Position numbers and translations under genes: made by a program. A stretch of DNA of 20,737 bases. It comes from Selenomonadaceae bacterium (lineage in GTDB: Bacteria; Bacillota; Negativicutes; Selenomonadales; Selenomonadaceae). Numbering within the stretch: the stretch's first letter is position 1; every line of letters starts with the position of its first letter. Positions 5,984 through 14,122 of the stretch are shown here, piece after piece. The notes beneath the pieces were generated by a model, which did not search any database, was not told the origin of the DNA, and was given only the letters and a program-made list of their open reading frames with translations. Location of the stretch: positions 1 to 20,737 of the forward strand of contig JAEEGN010000111.1 of NCBI GenBank assembly GCA_016280345.1, written 5' to 3'.

Positions 5984-6454
5984 ATGCCGAGAAAAGGTTC
6001 CGTACCGAAGCGTGATGTATTGCCGGATCCGGTGTATCACGATAAGACGGTTACGAAATTCATAAACAAGGTCATGCTTTCCGGCAAGAAGGGCGTGGCG
6101 GAGCGCGTTGTCTATGACGCCTTCGAGACGATTCGTTCCAAGACAGGAAAGGATCCGCTGGAGGTTTTCCAGACGGCGCTGAAGAATGTCATGCCGGTGC
6201 TTGAGGTTCGTGCCCGCCGGGTTGGCGGTGCGAACTATTAGGTCCCGGTGGAAGTCCGGCAGGATCGTCGGATGACGCTGGGTATCCGTTGGCTGGTGAA
6301 TTACGCCCGCCTGCGCGGTGAGAAGACGATGGACGCGAGGCTTTCCGCTGAGCTCATGGACGCCGCCAACAATACTGGCGCGGCGGGCAAGAAGAAGGAA
6401 GACACGCATAAGATGGCTGAGGCGAACAAGGCGTTCGCGCATTACCGCTGGTAA
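5984..6454 (+). CDS. rpsG: 30S ribosomal protein S7, interrupted by an in-frame TAG
   Basis: S7 starts assembly of the 30S head and lines the E site. Reading through, the gene has 157 codons, giving the normal 156-residue S7. Codon 86 (6239-6241) is TAG in the segment GGANY-stop-VPVEV, where almost all bacteria have Gln in NYQVPVEV. CAG to TAG is one C-to-T change. The N-terminal piece is 85 residues; the C-terminal piece is open to TAA at 6452-6454 and ends AEANKAFAHYRW as usual. A GTG in frame at 6248 could restart translation. The break falls in the exposed beta-hairpin that reaches towards the mRNA exit. The next part has VRQDRR where many species have Pro or Ala for Gln. AAGGAGGG precedes the ATG. 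Sequence error, suppression and split protein are all open; secY in this window ends in TAG, so TAG is a stop here. Confidence 0.88.
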
Positions 6455-6487
6455 TGAGGCCTTTGGTTCAATAAGGAGAGATTCAGA

Positions 6488-8566
6488 GTGGGCAGAGAGT
6501 TTTCCCTGGAAAAAACTCGCAATATTGGTATCATGGCGCATATTGATGCCGGCAAAACGACAACCACTGAGCGTATTCTCTTCTACACGGGTGTAAACCA
6601 CAAGATCGGCGAGGTACATGACGGTGCTGCGACGATGGACTGGATGGAACAGGAGCAGCAACGTGGCATAACAATCACGTCGGCTGCGACGACGTGCCAT
6701 TGGAAGGGTCATCGTATCAACATCATTGACACGCCCGGACACGTGGACTTTACAGTCGAGGTAGAACGCTCGCTCAGGGTTCTTGATGGGGCGATTGCCG
6801 TATTGACCGCCCGGGGTGGCGTTGAGCCTCAGACCGAAACGGTATGGCGGCAGGCAGAAAAGTACAATGTCCCGCGTATGGCGTATGTGAACAAGATGGA
6901 TACGACGGGTGCTGATTTCTTCAATGTCATGAAAATGATGCGCGAACGCCTGCATGCCAATCCGGTAGTGGTCCAGCTTCCGGTCGGCGTGGAGGATACC
7001 TTCAAGGGAATTGTCGATCTTATCAGAATGGACGCGATCATTTATGAGGACGATCTTGGCAAGGTCAGCGATGAGGTTGCGATTCCTGAGGATATGAAGG
7101 ACATCGCGGAGGAATACCGCGAAAAACTCCTGGAAGCGGTCGCGGAAACCGACGACGCGCTCATGGAGAAATATCTCGGCGGAGAAGAATTGACCGAGGA
7201 AGAGATCAAGACGGCCATCCGCAAGGCGACGATTGCCTGCAAAGTTTGTCCGGTCGTTTGCGGTTCTTCCTATCGCAACAAAGGGGTTCAGCCGATGCTG
7301 GACGCGGTGGTCGATTTTATGCCGGCGCCGACGGACATCCCGCCAATCAAGGGCGTGGATCCGGACACTGGCAAAGAGGACAGCCGTCCGTCGAGCGACA
7401 GCGAGCCGTTTGCGGCGCTGGCGTTCAAGATCATGGCGGATCCTTACGTTGGTAAGTTGGCCTTCTTCCGGGTTTATTCGGGGACGCTTGACGCCGGCTC
7501 CTATGTATTCAATTCCACAAAAGGGAAGAAGGAACGCATGGGGCGGGTGCTTCAGATGCACGCCAACCATCGTGAGGAGCTGGAGAAAGTATACAGTGGC
7601 GATATCGCGGCGGCGGTCGGCCTTAAGGACACTACGACCGGCGATACGCTTTGCAACCAGGATCATCCGATTATCTTGGAGTCGATGGTGTTTCCGGATC
7701 CGGTCATTTCGGTCGCGGTTGAGCCTAAGACGAAGGACGATCAGGAGAAGATGGGCATTGCCCTGCAGCGTCTGGCAGAAGAGGACCCGACATTCCGGGT
7801 TCATACCGATCAGGAGACCGGGCAGACAATCATTTCCGGTATGGGCGAGCTCCATCTGGAAATCATCGTGGATCGTATGCTCAAGGAGTTCAAAGTCGAC
7901 TGCACGGTGGGTAATCCGCAAGTCGCTTACCGAGAGACAATCCGCAAGAGCGTCAAGGCGGAAGGCCGGTTTGTCCGCCAGTCCGGCGGTCACGGCCAGT
8001 ATGGCCACTGCTGGCTCGAGCTCGTGCCGCAGGAACCGGGCGAAGGGTTCAGTTTCGAGAACAAGGTGGTCGGCGGCGTGATTCCGAAGGAATTCATCAA
8101 TCCGATCGAGGCCGGTGTCAAGGAAGCGATGGAGAACGGCGTTATCGCCGGGTATCCGATGGTTGATATCAAGGCGATTGTTTACGACGGCTCCTTTCAT
8201 GAGGTCGATTCCTCGGAAATGGCGTTCAAGATTGCCGGTTCGATGGCCTTCAAGAATGGCGCTGAGAAAGCGAATCCGGTTCTCCTGGAGCCGTATGTGA
8301 AGGTCGAGGTCATCGTTCCCGAGGAGTACATGGGCGATGTCATCGGCGACTTGAATTCCCGCCGCGGCCGTATCGAGGGCATGGAGCCTAGGAATGGCGC
8401 ACAGGTCATCAACGCGATGGTTCCGCTGGCGGAAATGTTCGGCTACTCGACGGATCTCCGTTCCAAGACTCAGGGTCGTGGGAACTATTCGATGGAAGTC
8501 GCCTTCTACGATGAAGTTCCTAAGAATATATCCGATGCGATTGTCGCTAAGAACAAGGGTGAATAA
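6488..8566 (+). CDS. fusA: Elongation factor G
   Basis: EF-G drives translocation of tRNA and mRNA with GTP and helps ribosome recycling. The 692-residue length is standard. The GTPase motifs are AHIDAGKTTT (17-26), the switch region with RGITITSAA, DTPGHVDF and NKMD. Domains II to V follow, including GMGELHLEI and the domain IV tip segment RQSGGHGQYGHCW. Start is GTG at 6488, with AAGGAG about 10 nt upstream. It follows rpsG by 33 nt and precedes tuf by 15 nt. Confidence 0.98.
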   Translation: MGREFSLEKTRNIGIMAHIDAGKTTTTERILFYTGVNHKIGEVHDGAATMDWMEQEQQRGITITSAATTCHWKGHRINIIDTPGHVDFTVEVERSLRVLDGAIAVLTARGGVEPQTETVWRQAEKYNVPRMAYVNKMDTTGADFFNVMKMMRERLHANPVVVQLPVGVEDTFKGIVDLIRMDAIIYEDDLGKVSDEVAIPEDMKDIAEEYREKLLEAVAETDDALMEKYLGGEELTEEEIKTAIRKATIACKVCPVVCGSSYRNKGVQPMLDAVVDFMPAPTDIPPIKGVDPDTGKEDSRPSSDSEPFAALAFKIMADPYVGKLAFFRVYSGTLDAGSYVFNSTKGKKERMGRVLQMHANHREELEKVYSGDIAAAVGLKDTTTGDTLCNQDHPIILESMVFPDPVISVAVEPKTKDDQEKMGIALQRLAEEDPTFRVHTDQETGQTIISGMGELHLEIIVDRMLKEFKVDCTVGNPQVAYRETIRKSVKAEGRFVRQSGGHGQYGHCWLELVPQEPGEGFSFENKVVGGVIPKEFINPIEAGVKEAMENGVIAGYPMVDIKAIVYDGSFHEVDSSEMAFKIAGSMAFKNGAEKANPVLLEPYVKVEVIVPEEYMGDVIGDLNSRRGRIEGMEPRNGAQVINAMVPLAEMFGYSTDLRSKTQGRGNYSMEVAFYDEVPKNISDAIVAKNKGE

Positions 8567-8581
8567 GGGAGGAAAAAATCA

Positions 8582-9769
8582 ATGGCGAAGCAGAAGTTTG
8601 AGAGAACGAAACCGCATGTTAACATCGGCACGATTGGTCACGTCGATCATGGCAAGACGACGCTGACGGCTGCCATCACGAAGGTACTCGCGGAACAAGG
8701 CGGCGCGGACTTCGTCGATTACAACATGATCGACAAGGCGCCGGAGGAGCGCGAGCGTGGTATCACGATCAATACGGCGCACGTCGAGTACCAGACGGAG
8801 AAGCGCCACTATGCACACGTTGACTGCCCGGGCCATGCGGACTATGTCAAGAACATGATCACCGGTGCGGCTCAGATGGACGGCGCAATCCTCGTCGTTA
8901 GCGCAGCGGATGGTCCGATGCCGCAGACCCGCGAGCATATCCTGCTGGCCCGCCAGGTCGGTGTTCCGGCCATTGTCGTCTTCCTGAACAAGGTCGATAT
9001 GGTCGATGATCCTGAGCTCCTTGGGCTGGTCGAGATGGAGGTCCGCGAGCGCGTTTCCAAGTATGAGTTCCGGGGCGACGGTATTCCGGTGGTTTCCGGT
9101 TCGGCACTGAAGGCCCTGGAGGGTGATGCTGAATACCAGAAGAATATCATCGAGCTCATGGACGCTGTCGATGATTACATCCCGACTCCGGTCCGCGACA
9201 CCGAGAAGCCGTTCCTGATGCCGGTCGAAGATGTCATGACGATTACCGGCCGCGGCACGGTTGCGACGGGTCGCGTTGAGCGCGGCGAGCTCAAGATGGG
9301 TGATACGGTTGAGATTGTCGGCATTAAGGAGACGCGCAGCACGGTCGTCACCGGTATCGAAATGTTCCGCAAGACGTTGGATTCGGCAGTGGCTGGCGAT
9401 AACATCGGCGCGCTGCTTCGTGGCATTGACCGTAACGAGATTGAGCGCGGTCAGGTTCTCGCGAAGCCGGGCTCCATCCACCCGCATACGAAATTCAAGG
9501 CGCAGGTTTACGTCCTGACGAAGGAAGAGGGCGGTCGTCATACGCCGTTCTTCTCCAACTACCGGCCGCAGTTCTATTTCCGTACGACGGACGTCACCGG
9601 CGTTGTCAAGCTGCCGGAGGGCACGGAAATGGTCATGCCGGGCGATAACGTCGAGATGGAAGCTGAACTCATCACCCCGATTGCCATCGAGAAGGGTCTC
9701 CGCTTCGCGATTCGCGAAGGTGGTCATACAGTTGGCGCGGGTCGTGTCACGGACATCATTGAGGCATAA
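8582..9769 (+). CDS. tuf: Elongation factor Tu
   Basis: EF-Tu brings aminoacyl-tRNA to the ribosomal A site as a GTP complex. The 395 residues are full length. P-loop GHVDHGKTT (19-27), DCPGHADYVKNMITGAAQMDGA and NKVDMVDD are all present, as are the beta-barrel domains with GRGTVATGRVERG. His85-type catalytic region DCPGHA is intact. The ATG at 8582 follows GGGAGG. It ends the str group before a strong terminator. Confidence 0.98.
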   Translation: MAKQKFERTKPHVNIGTIGHVDHGKTTLTAAITKVLAEQGGADFVDYNMIDKAPEERERGITINTAHVEYQTEKRHYAHVDCPGHADYVKNMITGAAQMDGAILVVSAADGPMPQTREHILLARQVGVPAIVVFLNKVDMVDDPELLGLVEMEVRERVSKYEFRGDGIPVVSGSALKALEGDAEYQKNIIELMDAVDDYIPTPVRDTEKPFLMPVEDVMTITGRGTVATGRVERGELKMGDTVEIVGIKETRSTVVTGIEMFRKTLDSAVAGDNIGALLRGIDRNEIERGQVLAKPGSIHPHTKFKAQVYVLTKEEGGRHTPFFSNYRPQFYFRTTDVTGVVKLPEGTEMVMPGDNVEMEAELITPIAIEKGLRFAIREGGHTVGAGRVTDIIEA

Positions 9770-9789
9770 CATAAATTGGATAGGTAATC

Positions 9790-9834
9790 TATATAAGGGC
9801 GGCGCCAGCGCCGCCCTTATATAAGGATTTTTTT
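9790..9834 (+). terminator. Strong intrinsic terminator after tuf
   Basis: TATATAAGGGCGGCG (9790-9804) pairs perfectly with CGCCGCCCTTATATA (9809-9823), 15 bp with a CCAG loop. AGGA then seven T follow. It separates the str genes from the S10 cluster. Confidence 0.88.
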
Positions 9835-9986
9835 GGTACCCCCGATGCGATGATGCGTTAGATTGCTCGCCGCGGCGAGGTAATGCGGCACTTTGCGCTG
9901 CTGTGATTGGTACCGCACTTCCCGGCGAGGGAACTAGCGCGGAGAAGTTCTGGGTCCAGAACCTGAGCGATAAGGAGGAAAAGAAT
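9835..9986 (+). promoter_or_regulatory. Leader region upstream of rpsJ with alternative pairings
   Basis: This 152-nt gap has no ORF and no good promoter: I found no pair with a close -35 and -10. It holds a 14-bp palindrome CTCGCCGCGGCGAG (9866-9879). CGGCGAGG recurs at 9923-9930, so CTCGCCG (9866-9872) could pair with either copy. A GTTCTGG/CCAGAAC hairpin lies at 9947-9962, just before the ribosome site AAGGAGG. TTGGTACC occurs twice (9833-9840 and 9907-9914). Regulation of the S10 operon is inferred only. Confidence 0.3.
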
Positions 9987-10298
9987 TTGTCTAAGAAACA
10001 GAAGATCAGGATTCGTTTGAAGGCCTATGATCATAAAGCTCTTGACCAAAGTGCTGTAAAAATTGTCGATACGGCGACGAGAACGGGCGCTATGGTCTCC
10101 GGGCCGATCCCACTTCCGACGGAGAAAAACGTGTTCACGATTCTCCGCTCACCCCATGTCAATAAGGATTCGCGTGAGCAGTTCGAGATGCGGACGCATA
10201 AGCGGCTCATTGATATCCTGGAGCCGTCCCCCAAGACGGTGGACGCTCTCATGCACCTCGATCTGCCGGCAGGGGTAGACATTGAAATGAAACTGTAA
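9987..10298 (+). CDS. rpsJ: 30S ribosomal protein S10
   Basis: S10 is a head protein of the 30S subunit and in many bacteria also partners NusB in antitermination. The 103-residue protein has the family core KIRIRLKAYDHKALDQSA, GPIPLPTEKNVFTILRSPH and REQFEMRTHKRLIDI. The start is TTG at 9987, since AAGGAGG at 9972-9978 lies 8 nt before it and the family begins here; the reading frame is open 84 nt further upstream. It is the first gene of the S10 cluster, 12 nt before rplC. Confidence 0.96.
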   Translation: MSKKQKIRIRLKAYDHKALDQSAVKIVDTATRTGAMVSGPIPLPTEKNVFTILRSPHVNKDSREQFEMRTHKRLIDILEPSPKTVDALMHLDLPAGVDIEMKL

Positions 10299-10310
10299 GG
10301 AGGTGGGACA

Positions 10311-10955
10311 ATGTCGAAAGCGATTTTAGGCAAAAAGCTGGGCATGACGCAGATCTTCACAGAAGAGGGTCGGGTCGTTCCGGTCACCGTCATTGAATCG
10401 GGCAGGAATGTCGTCATTCAGAACAAGACGGTGGAAAACGATGGCTATAATGCGGTTCAGCTCGGCTTTGGCGAAGTCAGGGAGAAAAAAATCACGAAAC
10501 CGATGAAGGGCCATTTCGACAAGGCTGGTGTTCAGCCGGTCAAGTTCATCCGCGAGATGCGGCTGGCGGCTCCTTCTGAATATAAAGTCGGCGATATCCT
10601 CGGCGTCGATGTCTTCGAGGCTGGTGAGCTCGTTGATGTTACGGGCACTTCCAGAGGCAAAGGGTTTGCCGGTACGGTCAAGCGCAATCATTTCGCTCGC
10701 GGTCCCATGGGGCATGGTTCCAAGTCACATCGTGAGCCGGGCTCTACGGGCGCTATGATCAGCGGTCACGGCGGCCGGGTATTGAAGGGCAAGAAACTTC
10801 CCGGGCAGATGGGGCACGCGCGGGTTACGGTACAGCGGCTGACGGTTGTTCGGGTTGATGCGGAGCGGAATCTGCTCCTCATCAAGGGCTCTGTCCCCGG
10901 GCCGAAGAAGGGCTTTCTTATCATCAAGGAAACGGTCAAGCCCAATAAACAATAA
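10311..10955 (+). CDS. rplC: 50S ribosomal protein L3
   Basis: L3 binds 23S rRNA near its 3' end and is among the first to assemble. The 214-residue protein opens with ILGKKLGMTQIF and includes the long loop GPMGHGSKSHREPGSTGAM that reaches the peptidyl transferase centre. AAGGAGG overlaps the end of rpsJ, 12 nt before the ATG. Confidence 0.98.
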   Translation: MSKAILGKKLGMTQIFTEEGRVVPVTVIESGRNVVIQNKTVENDGYNAVQLGFGEVREKKITKPMKGHFDKAGVQPVKFIREMRLAAPSEYKVGDILGVDVFEAGELVDVTGTSRGKGFAGTVKRNHFARGPMGHGSKSHREPGSTGAMISGHGGRVLKGKKLPGQMGHARVTVQRLTVVRVDAERNLLLIKGSVPGPKKGFLIIKETVKPNKQ

Positions 10956-10978
10956 TTGGAAGGAGGATAAGCTGAGTC

Positions 10979-11602
10979 ATGCCTACAGTAGCTGTTTACG
11001 ATATCGAGAACAAGCAGGTTGGCGATATCGAATTAGATGAAAATATCTTTGGCGTTGAAGTCAACGGGGCCCTCCTGCATCAGGCAGTTGTCCGGCAGTT
11101 AGCTTGCGAGCGCCTGGGCACTCATTCCACGAAAACGAGAGCAATGGTCCGCGGTGGCGGACGCAAGCCCTGGCGCCAGAAAGGGACGGGCCACGCGAGA
11201 AGCGGTTCCCGTCGTTCTCCTGTCTGGGTTGGCGGTGGCACGGTCTTCGGGCCGCATCCGCGTTCCTATGCTTTTACGATGCCGCGCAAGCAGCGCCGTC
11301 TCGCCATCAAGTGCGCGCTTTCGGACAAGGTCCAGAGCGGGGATTTCCTCGTCCTTGACAGCCTCGATTTCGATGCTCCGAAGACGAAGTCGGTGGTCAA
11401 GATGCTCGACGCTTTCAACATCGACAAGAAGGCCCTTATCATCACTGCCGACAAGGCAGAGAACGTAGAGCGTTCTTCCCGGAACATTCCGGGCGTCAAA
11501 GCAATCCATACACTGGGCCTCAATGTATATGATATTCTGAACCACGATAAGCTCTTCGTCACGAAGGACGCCATCGGCCGGATCGAGGAGGTGCTCGCAT
11601 AA
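10979..11602 (+). CDS. rplD: 50S ribosomal protein L4
   Basis: L4 lines part of the peptide exit tunnel and in Escherichia coli represses its own operon. The 207 residues include the tunnel loop GRKPWRQKGTGHARSGSRR, which is close to wild-type sequences and shows no deletion of the kind tied to macrolide resistance. The ATG at 10979 is preceded by AAGGAGGATAAG. The stop overlaps the rplW start by one base (TAATG). Confidence 0.97.
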   Translation: MPTVAVYDIENKQVGDIELDENIFGVEVNGALLHQAVVRQLACERLGTHSTKTRAMVRGGGRKPWRQKGTGHARSGSRRSPVWVGGGTVFGPHPRSYAFTMPRKQRRLAIKCALSDKVQSGDFLVLDSLDFDAPKTKSVVKMLDAFNIDKKALIITADKAENVERSSRNIPGVKAIHTLGLNVYDILNHDKLFVTKDAIGRIEEVLA

Positions 11603-11883
11603 TGGAAGCACGCGATATCCTGCTTCGCCCGCTCGTTACGGAAAAATCCACCGCATTGATGCAGGAGGGCAAGTACGTTTTCGAGGTTGCCAAGGCGGCG
11701 AACAAGATTGAGATTGCGAAAGCCGTTGCCGAGATATTCAACGTCAAGGTCGTTTCGGTCAACACCGTGAACGTGGCCGGTAAGGTTAAGCGCATTGGCC
11801 GCAAGACTGGCCGCCGCTCCGATTACAAGAAAGCGATTGTGAAGCTGGCGCAGGGAGAGACGATCCAGTTCTTTGAAGGTTGA
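11602..11883 (+). CDS. rplW: 50S ribosomal protein L23
   Basis: L23 forms the docking site at the tunnel exit for trigger factor and signal recognition particle. The 93-residue protein has the family start ARDILLRPLVTEKS and the rRNA-binding arm GKVKRIGRKTGRRSDYKKAIV. It overlaps the rplD stop by one base, so translation is probably coupled. Confidence 0.97.
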   Translation: MEARDILLRPLVTEKSTALMQEGKYVFEVAKAANKIEIAKAVAEIFNVKVVSVNTVNVAGKVKRIGRKTGRRSDYKKAIVKLAQGETIQFFEG

Positions 11884-11909
11884 TATTTCGGTAAAGGAGG
11901 TATACTTCA

Positions 11910-12737
11910 GTGGCAGTTAAGAGTTTTAAGCCGTATTCGGCTGGCCGGCGCTTCATGACGGTAGCGTCGTTCGACGAGATTACGACGGATAAGCCGGAGA
12001 AGTCTCTGGTCACCAGCCTGAAGCAGCATGGCGGCCGGAATCAGCAAGGCCGGCTGACGGTCCGTCATCAGGGCGGCGGCCATAAGCGTCGCTATCGCAT
12101 CATAGATTTCAAGCGGGACAAGGATGGAATCCCGGCCACGGTCGCGACCATCGAGTACGATCCGAACCGCAGTGCCCGCATCGCGCTCCTCAACTACGCT
12201 GATGGCGAGAAGCGCTACATCATCGCCCCGAACGGCATTAAAGTCGGGGATAAGGTCGTATCCGGGCCGGATGCTGATATCAAGCCGGGTAATGCTCTGC
12301 CAATCGTAAATATTCCGGTCGGCTCCACGATTCATAACATTGAGCTCAAGATCGGCAAGGGGGCCCAGATGGTCCGCTCGGCCGGCGCCAGCGCTCAGTT
12401 GATGGCAAAAGAAGGCAGCTATGCGTTGCTTCGTATGCCGTCGGGCGAGATCCGTAAGGTTCATGTGAATTGCCGGGCCACGATTGGCGAGGTCGGCAAT
12501 CTTGAGCATGAGAACATCACAATCGGCAAAGCGGGACGTTCCCGCTGGATGGGCATCCGTCCGGCAAACCGCGGTGTTGCGATGAACCCGAACGACCATC
12601 CGCATGGTGGCGGCGAGGGCCGCAGCCCGGTCGGCCGCAAGCATCCGGTCACTAAATGGGGCAAGTGCGCCATGGGCGCCAAGACCCGTCGCAAGAAGCC
12701 GTCGGACAAGTTCATTGTCAAGCGTCGCGGCAAATAA
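11910..12737 (+). CDS. rplB: 50S ribosomal protein L2
   Basis: L2 is needed for joining of the subunits and supports the peptidyl transferase centre. The 275-residue length is standard. The C-terminal loop GVAMNPNDHPHGGGEGR holds the conserved His close to that centre. The start is GTG at 11910, with AAAGGAGG 10 nt upstream. Confidence 0.98.
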   Translation: MAVKSFKPYSAGRRFMTVASFDEITTDKPEKSLVTSLKQHGGRNQQGRLTVRHQGGGHKRRYRIIDFKRDKDGIPATVATIEYDPNRSARIALLNYADGEKRYIIAPNGIKVGDKVVSGPDADIKPGNALPIVNIPVGSTIHNIELKIGKGAQMVRSAGASAQLMAKEGSYALLRMPSGEIRKVHVNCRATIGEVGNLEHENITIGKAGRSRWMGIRPANRGVAMNPNDHPHGGGEGRSPVGRKHPVTKWGKCAMGAKTRRKKPSDKFIVKRRGK

Positions 12738-12791
12738 TCGCATGAGCCTGGGCGGGCGCGACTGGCGCCCTGCCGGAAAGGAGGATATACC

Positions 12792-13073
12792 TTGTCAAGA
12801 TCGGTTAAAAAGGGACCTTTTGTGCAGGAGAGTCTGCTGAAAAAGATTACGGCGCTTAACGAGGCCAACGAGAAGAAGGTCGTCAAGACCTGGTCTCGCA
12901 GCTCGACGATCCTTCCGGAATTCGTCAGCCATACGATTGCCGTGCATGATGGCCGCAAGCACGTGCCGGTTTACATTACGGAGGACATGGTCGGGCACAA
13001 GCTCGGCGAATTCGCTCCGACCCGTACTTATAAAGGCCATGCCGGCTCCGAGAAGAAGACGGCGCTCAAGTAA
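12792..13073 (+). CDS. rpsS: 30S ribosomal protein S19
   Basis: S19 is a 30S head protein near the A site that contacts the large subunit in bridge B1. The 93 residues carry SRSVKKGPFV at the start and STILPEFVSHTIAVHDGRKHVPVYI. It starts with TTG at 12792, downstream of GGAAAGGAGG. Separated from rplB by 54 nt, a larger gap than most here. Confidence 0.96.
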   Translation: MSRSVKKGPFVQESLLKKITALNEANEKKVVKTWSRSSTILPEFVSHTIAVHDGRKHVPVYITEDMVGHKLGEFAPTRTYKGHAGSEKKTALK

Positions 13074-13093
13074 AAGCGAAAGGAGAAGACTTG

Positions 13094-13426
13094 ATGGAAG
13101 CGAAAGCTGTCGCAAAATACATTCGCATAGCTCCGCGCAAAGTACGCGTCGTCATGGATCTCATTCGCGGAAAGAGCGTTGCTGAAGCCTTTGCGATTCT
13201 GAAGTTCACGCCGAAAGCCGGCGCTGATGTCATAGAGAAGGTCTTGAAATCCGCGGTCGCGAACGCGGAAAACAATTTCGACATGAATGTGGATAACCTT
13301 TACGTTTCCACGGCGTATGTCGATCAGGGCCCGACGCTGAAGCGTATTCATCCGCGTTCCCGGGGACAGGCGTTCAGCATCCTGAAGCGGACGTCGCATG
13401 TCACGGTTGTCGTCGCCGAAAAATAA
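13094..13426 (+). CDS. rplV: 50S ribosomal protein L22
   Basis: L22 binds all 23S domains and its long hairpin lines the exit tunnel beside L4. The 110-residue protein has YIRIAPRKVRVVMDLIRG and the hairpin region GPTLKRIHPRSRGQAFSI without insertions or deletions. The ATG at 13094 is preferred to the TTG just before it because AGGAG then lies 8 nt upstream. Confidence 0.97.
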   Translation: MEAKAVAKYIRIAPRKVRVVMDLIRGKSVAEAFAILKFTPKAGADVIEKVLKSAVANAENNFDMNVDNLYVSTAYVDQGPTLKRIHPRSRGQAFSILKRTSHVTVVVAEK

Positions 13427-13444
13427 CAGAAGGAGGGAAACGTA

Positions 13445-14122
13445 TTGGGTCAGAAAGTTAATCCGCATGGTATGCGCCTCGGCATCGTCAAGACCTGGGA
13501 TGCGAAGTGGTTTGCGGACGGGAAAGAATATGCAGCGAACCTGCATGAAGATATCAAGATTCGCGATTACCTGATGAAAAGCCAGCAGATGGCGGGAATT
13601 TCGCGCGTTGAGACCGAACGGTCCAAGAATCGCCTCCGCTTGAAGATTCATACAGCCAAGCCGGGCATGGTCATTGGCCGCGGCGGTTCGGGAATCGAGC
13701 AGATCAAAACGAACCTTCAGAAATTCACCAAGACGAAGGTCGATATCGATATCGTAGAGGTCAAATCTCCTGATCTCGATGCCAAGCTGGTGGCGGAGAA
13801 CGTCGCCGGACAGTTGGAGCGCCGCATCGCGTTCCGACGGGCGATGAAGTCCTGCGTTGGCCGGACGATGCGTTCGGGTGCGAAGGGTGTCAAAATCATG
13901 GTCAGTGGCCGCCTGGGTGGGGCTGAGATTGCACGGACCGAGTCGTATCGTGAGGGAAGCATTCCTCTGCATACGCTCCGGGCCGATATCGATTACGGTA
14001 CGGCTGAGGCGGCGACAACATACGGCCGCATCGGCGTAAAGGTTTGGATCTTCAAGGGCGAGATCCTGCCGGAAAAGAAGCAGACGGCTCCGGTTGCTGC
14101 GGCTGAAAGGAGCGAAGCCTAA
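13445..14122 (+). CDS. rpsC: 30S ribosomal protein S3
   Basis: S3 sits at the mRNA entry tunnel and helps unwind mRNA. The 225-residue protein has MGQKVNPHGMRLGI at the start, a KH domain with VIGRGGSGIEQ and the C-terminal domain GAKGVKIMVSGRLGGAEIAR. The last 20 residues or so are a loose Ala/Glu/Lys-rich tail that varies among species. Start is TTG at 13445 after AAGGAGGG. The stop TAA shares a base with the rplP ATG. Confidence 0.97.
   Translation: MGQKVNPHGMRLGIVKTWDAKWFADGKEYAANLHEDIKIRDYLMKSQQMAGISRVETERSKNRLRLKIHTAKPGMVIGRGGSGIEQIKTNLQKFTKTKVDIDIVEVKSPDLDAKLVAENVAGQLERRIAFRRAMKSCVGRTMRSGAKGVKIMVSGRLGGAEIARTESYREGSIPLHTLRADIDYGTAEAATTYGRIGVKVWIFKGEILPEKKQTAPVAAAERSEA

Noticed and set aside
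5984..6454. General recoding of TAG as Gln in this organism
   Set aside because: secY ends in TAG where the protein normally ends, directly before adk; no other in-frame TAG was seen in genes of the window.
5486..8200. A 904-codon open frame on the - strand opposite rpsL, rpsG and fusA
   Set aside because: It is the mirror of strongly conserved + strand genes, has no ribosome site or family resemblance, and its length is explained by the codon bias of those genes.
8579..9772. A 397-codon - strand open frame exactly opposite tuf
   Set aside because: It follows the tuf codons in mirror and resembles no protein family; tuf itself is certain.
9907..9916. TTGGTACCGC before rpsJ, resembling the T-box core GGTGGTACCGCG
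   Set aside because: No stem I, specifier loop or paired terminator is present, and rpsJ is not a T-box-regulated type of gene; the match is short.
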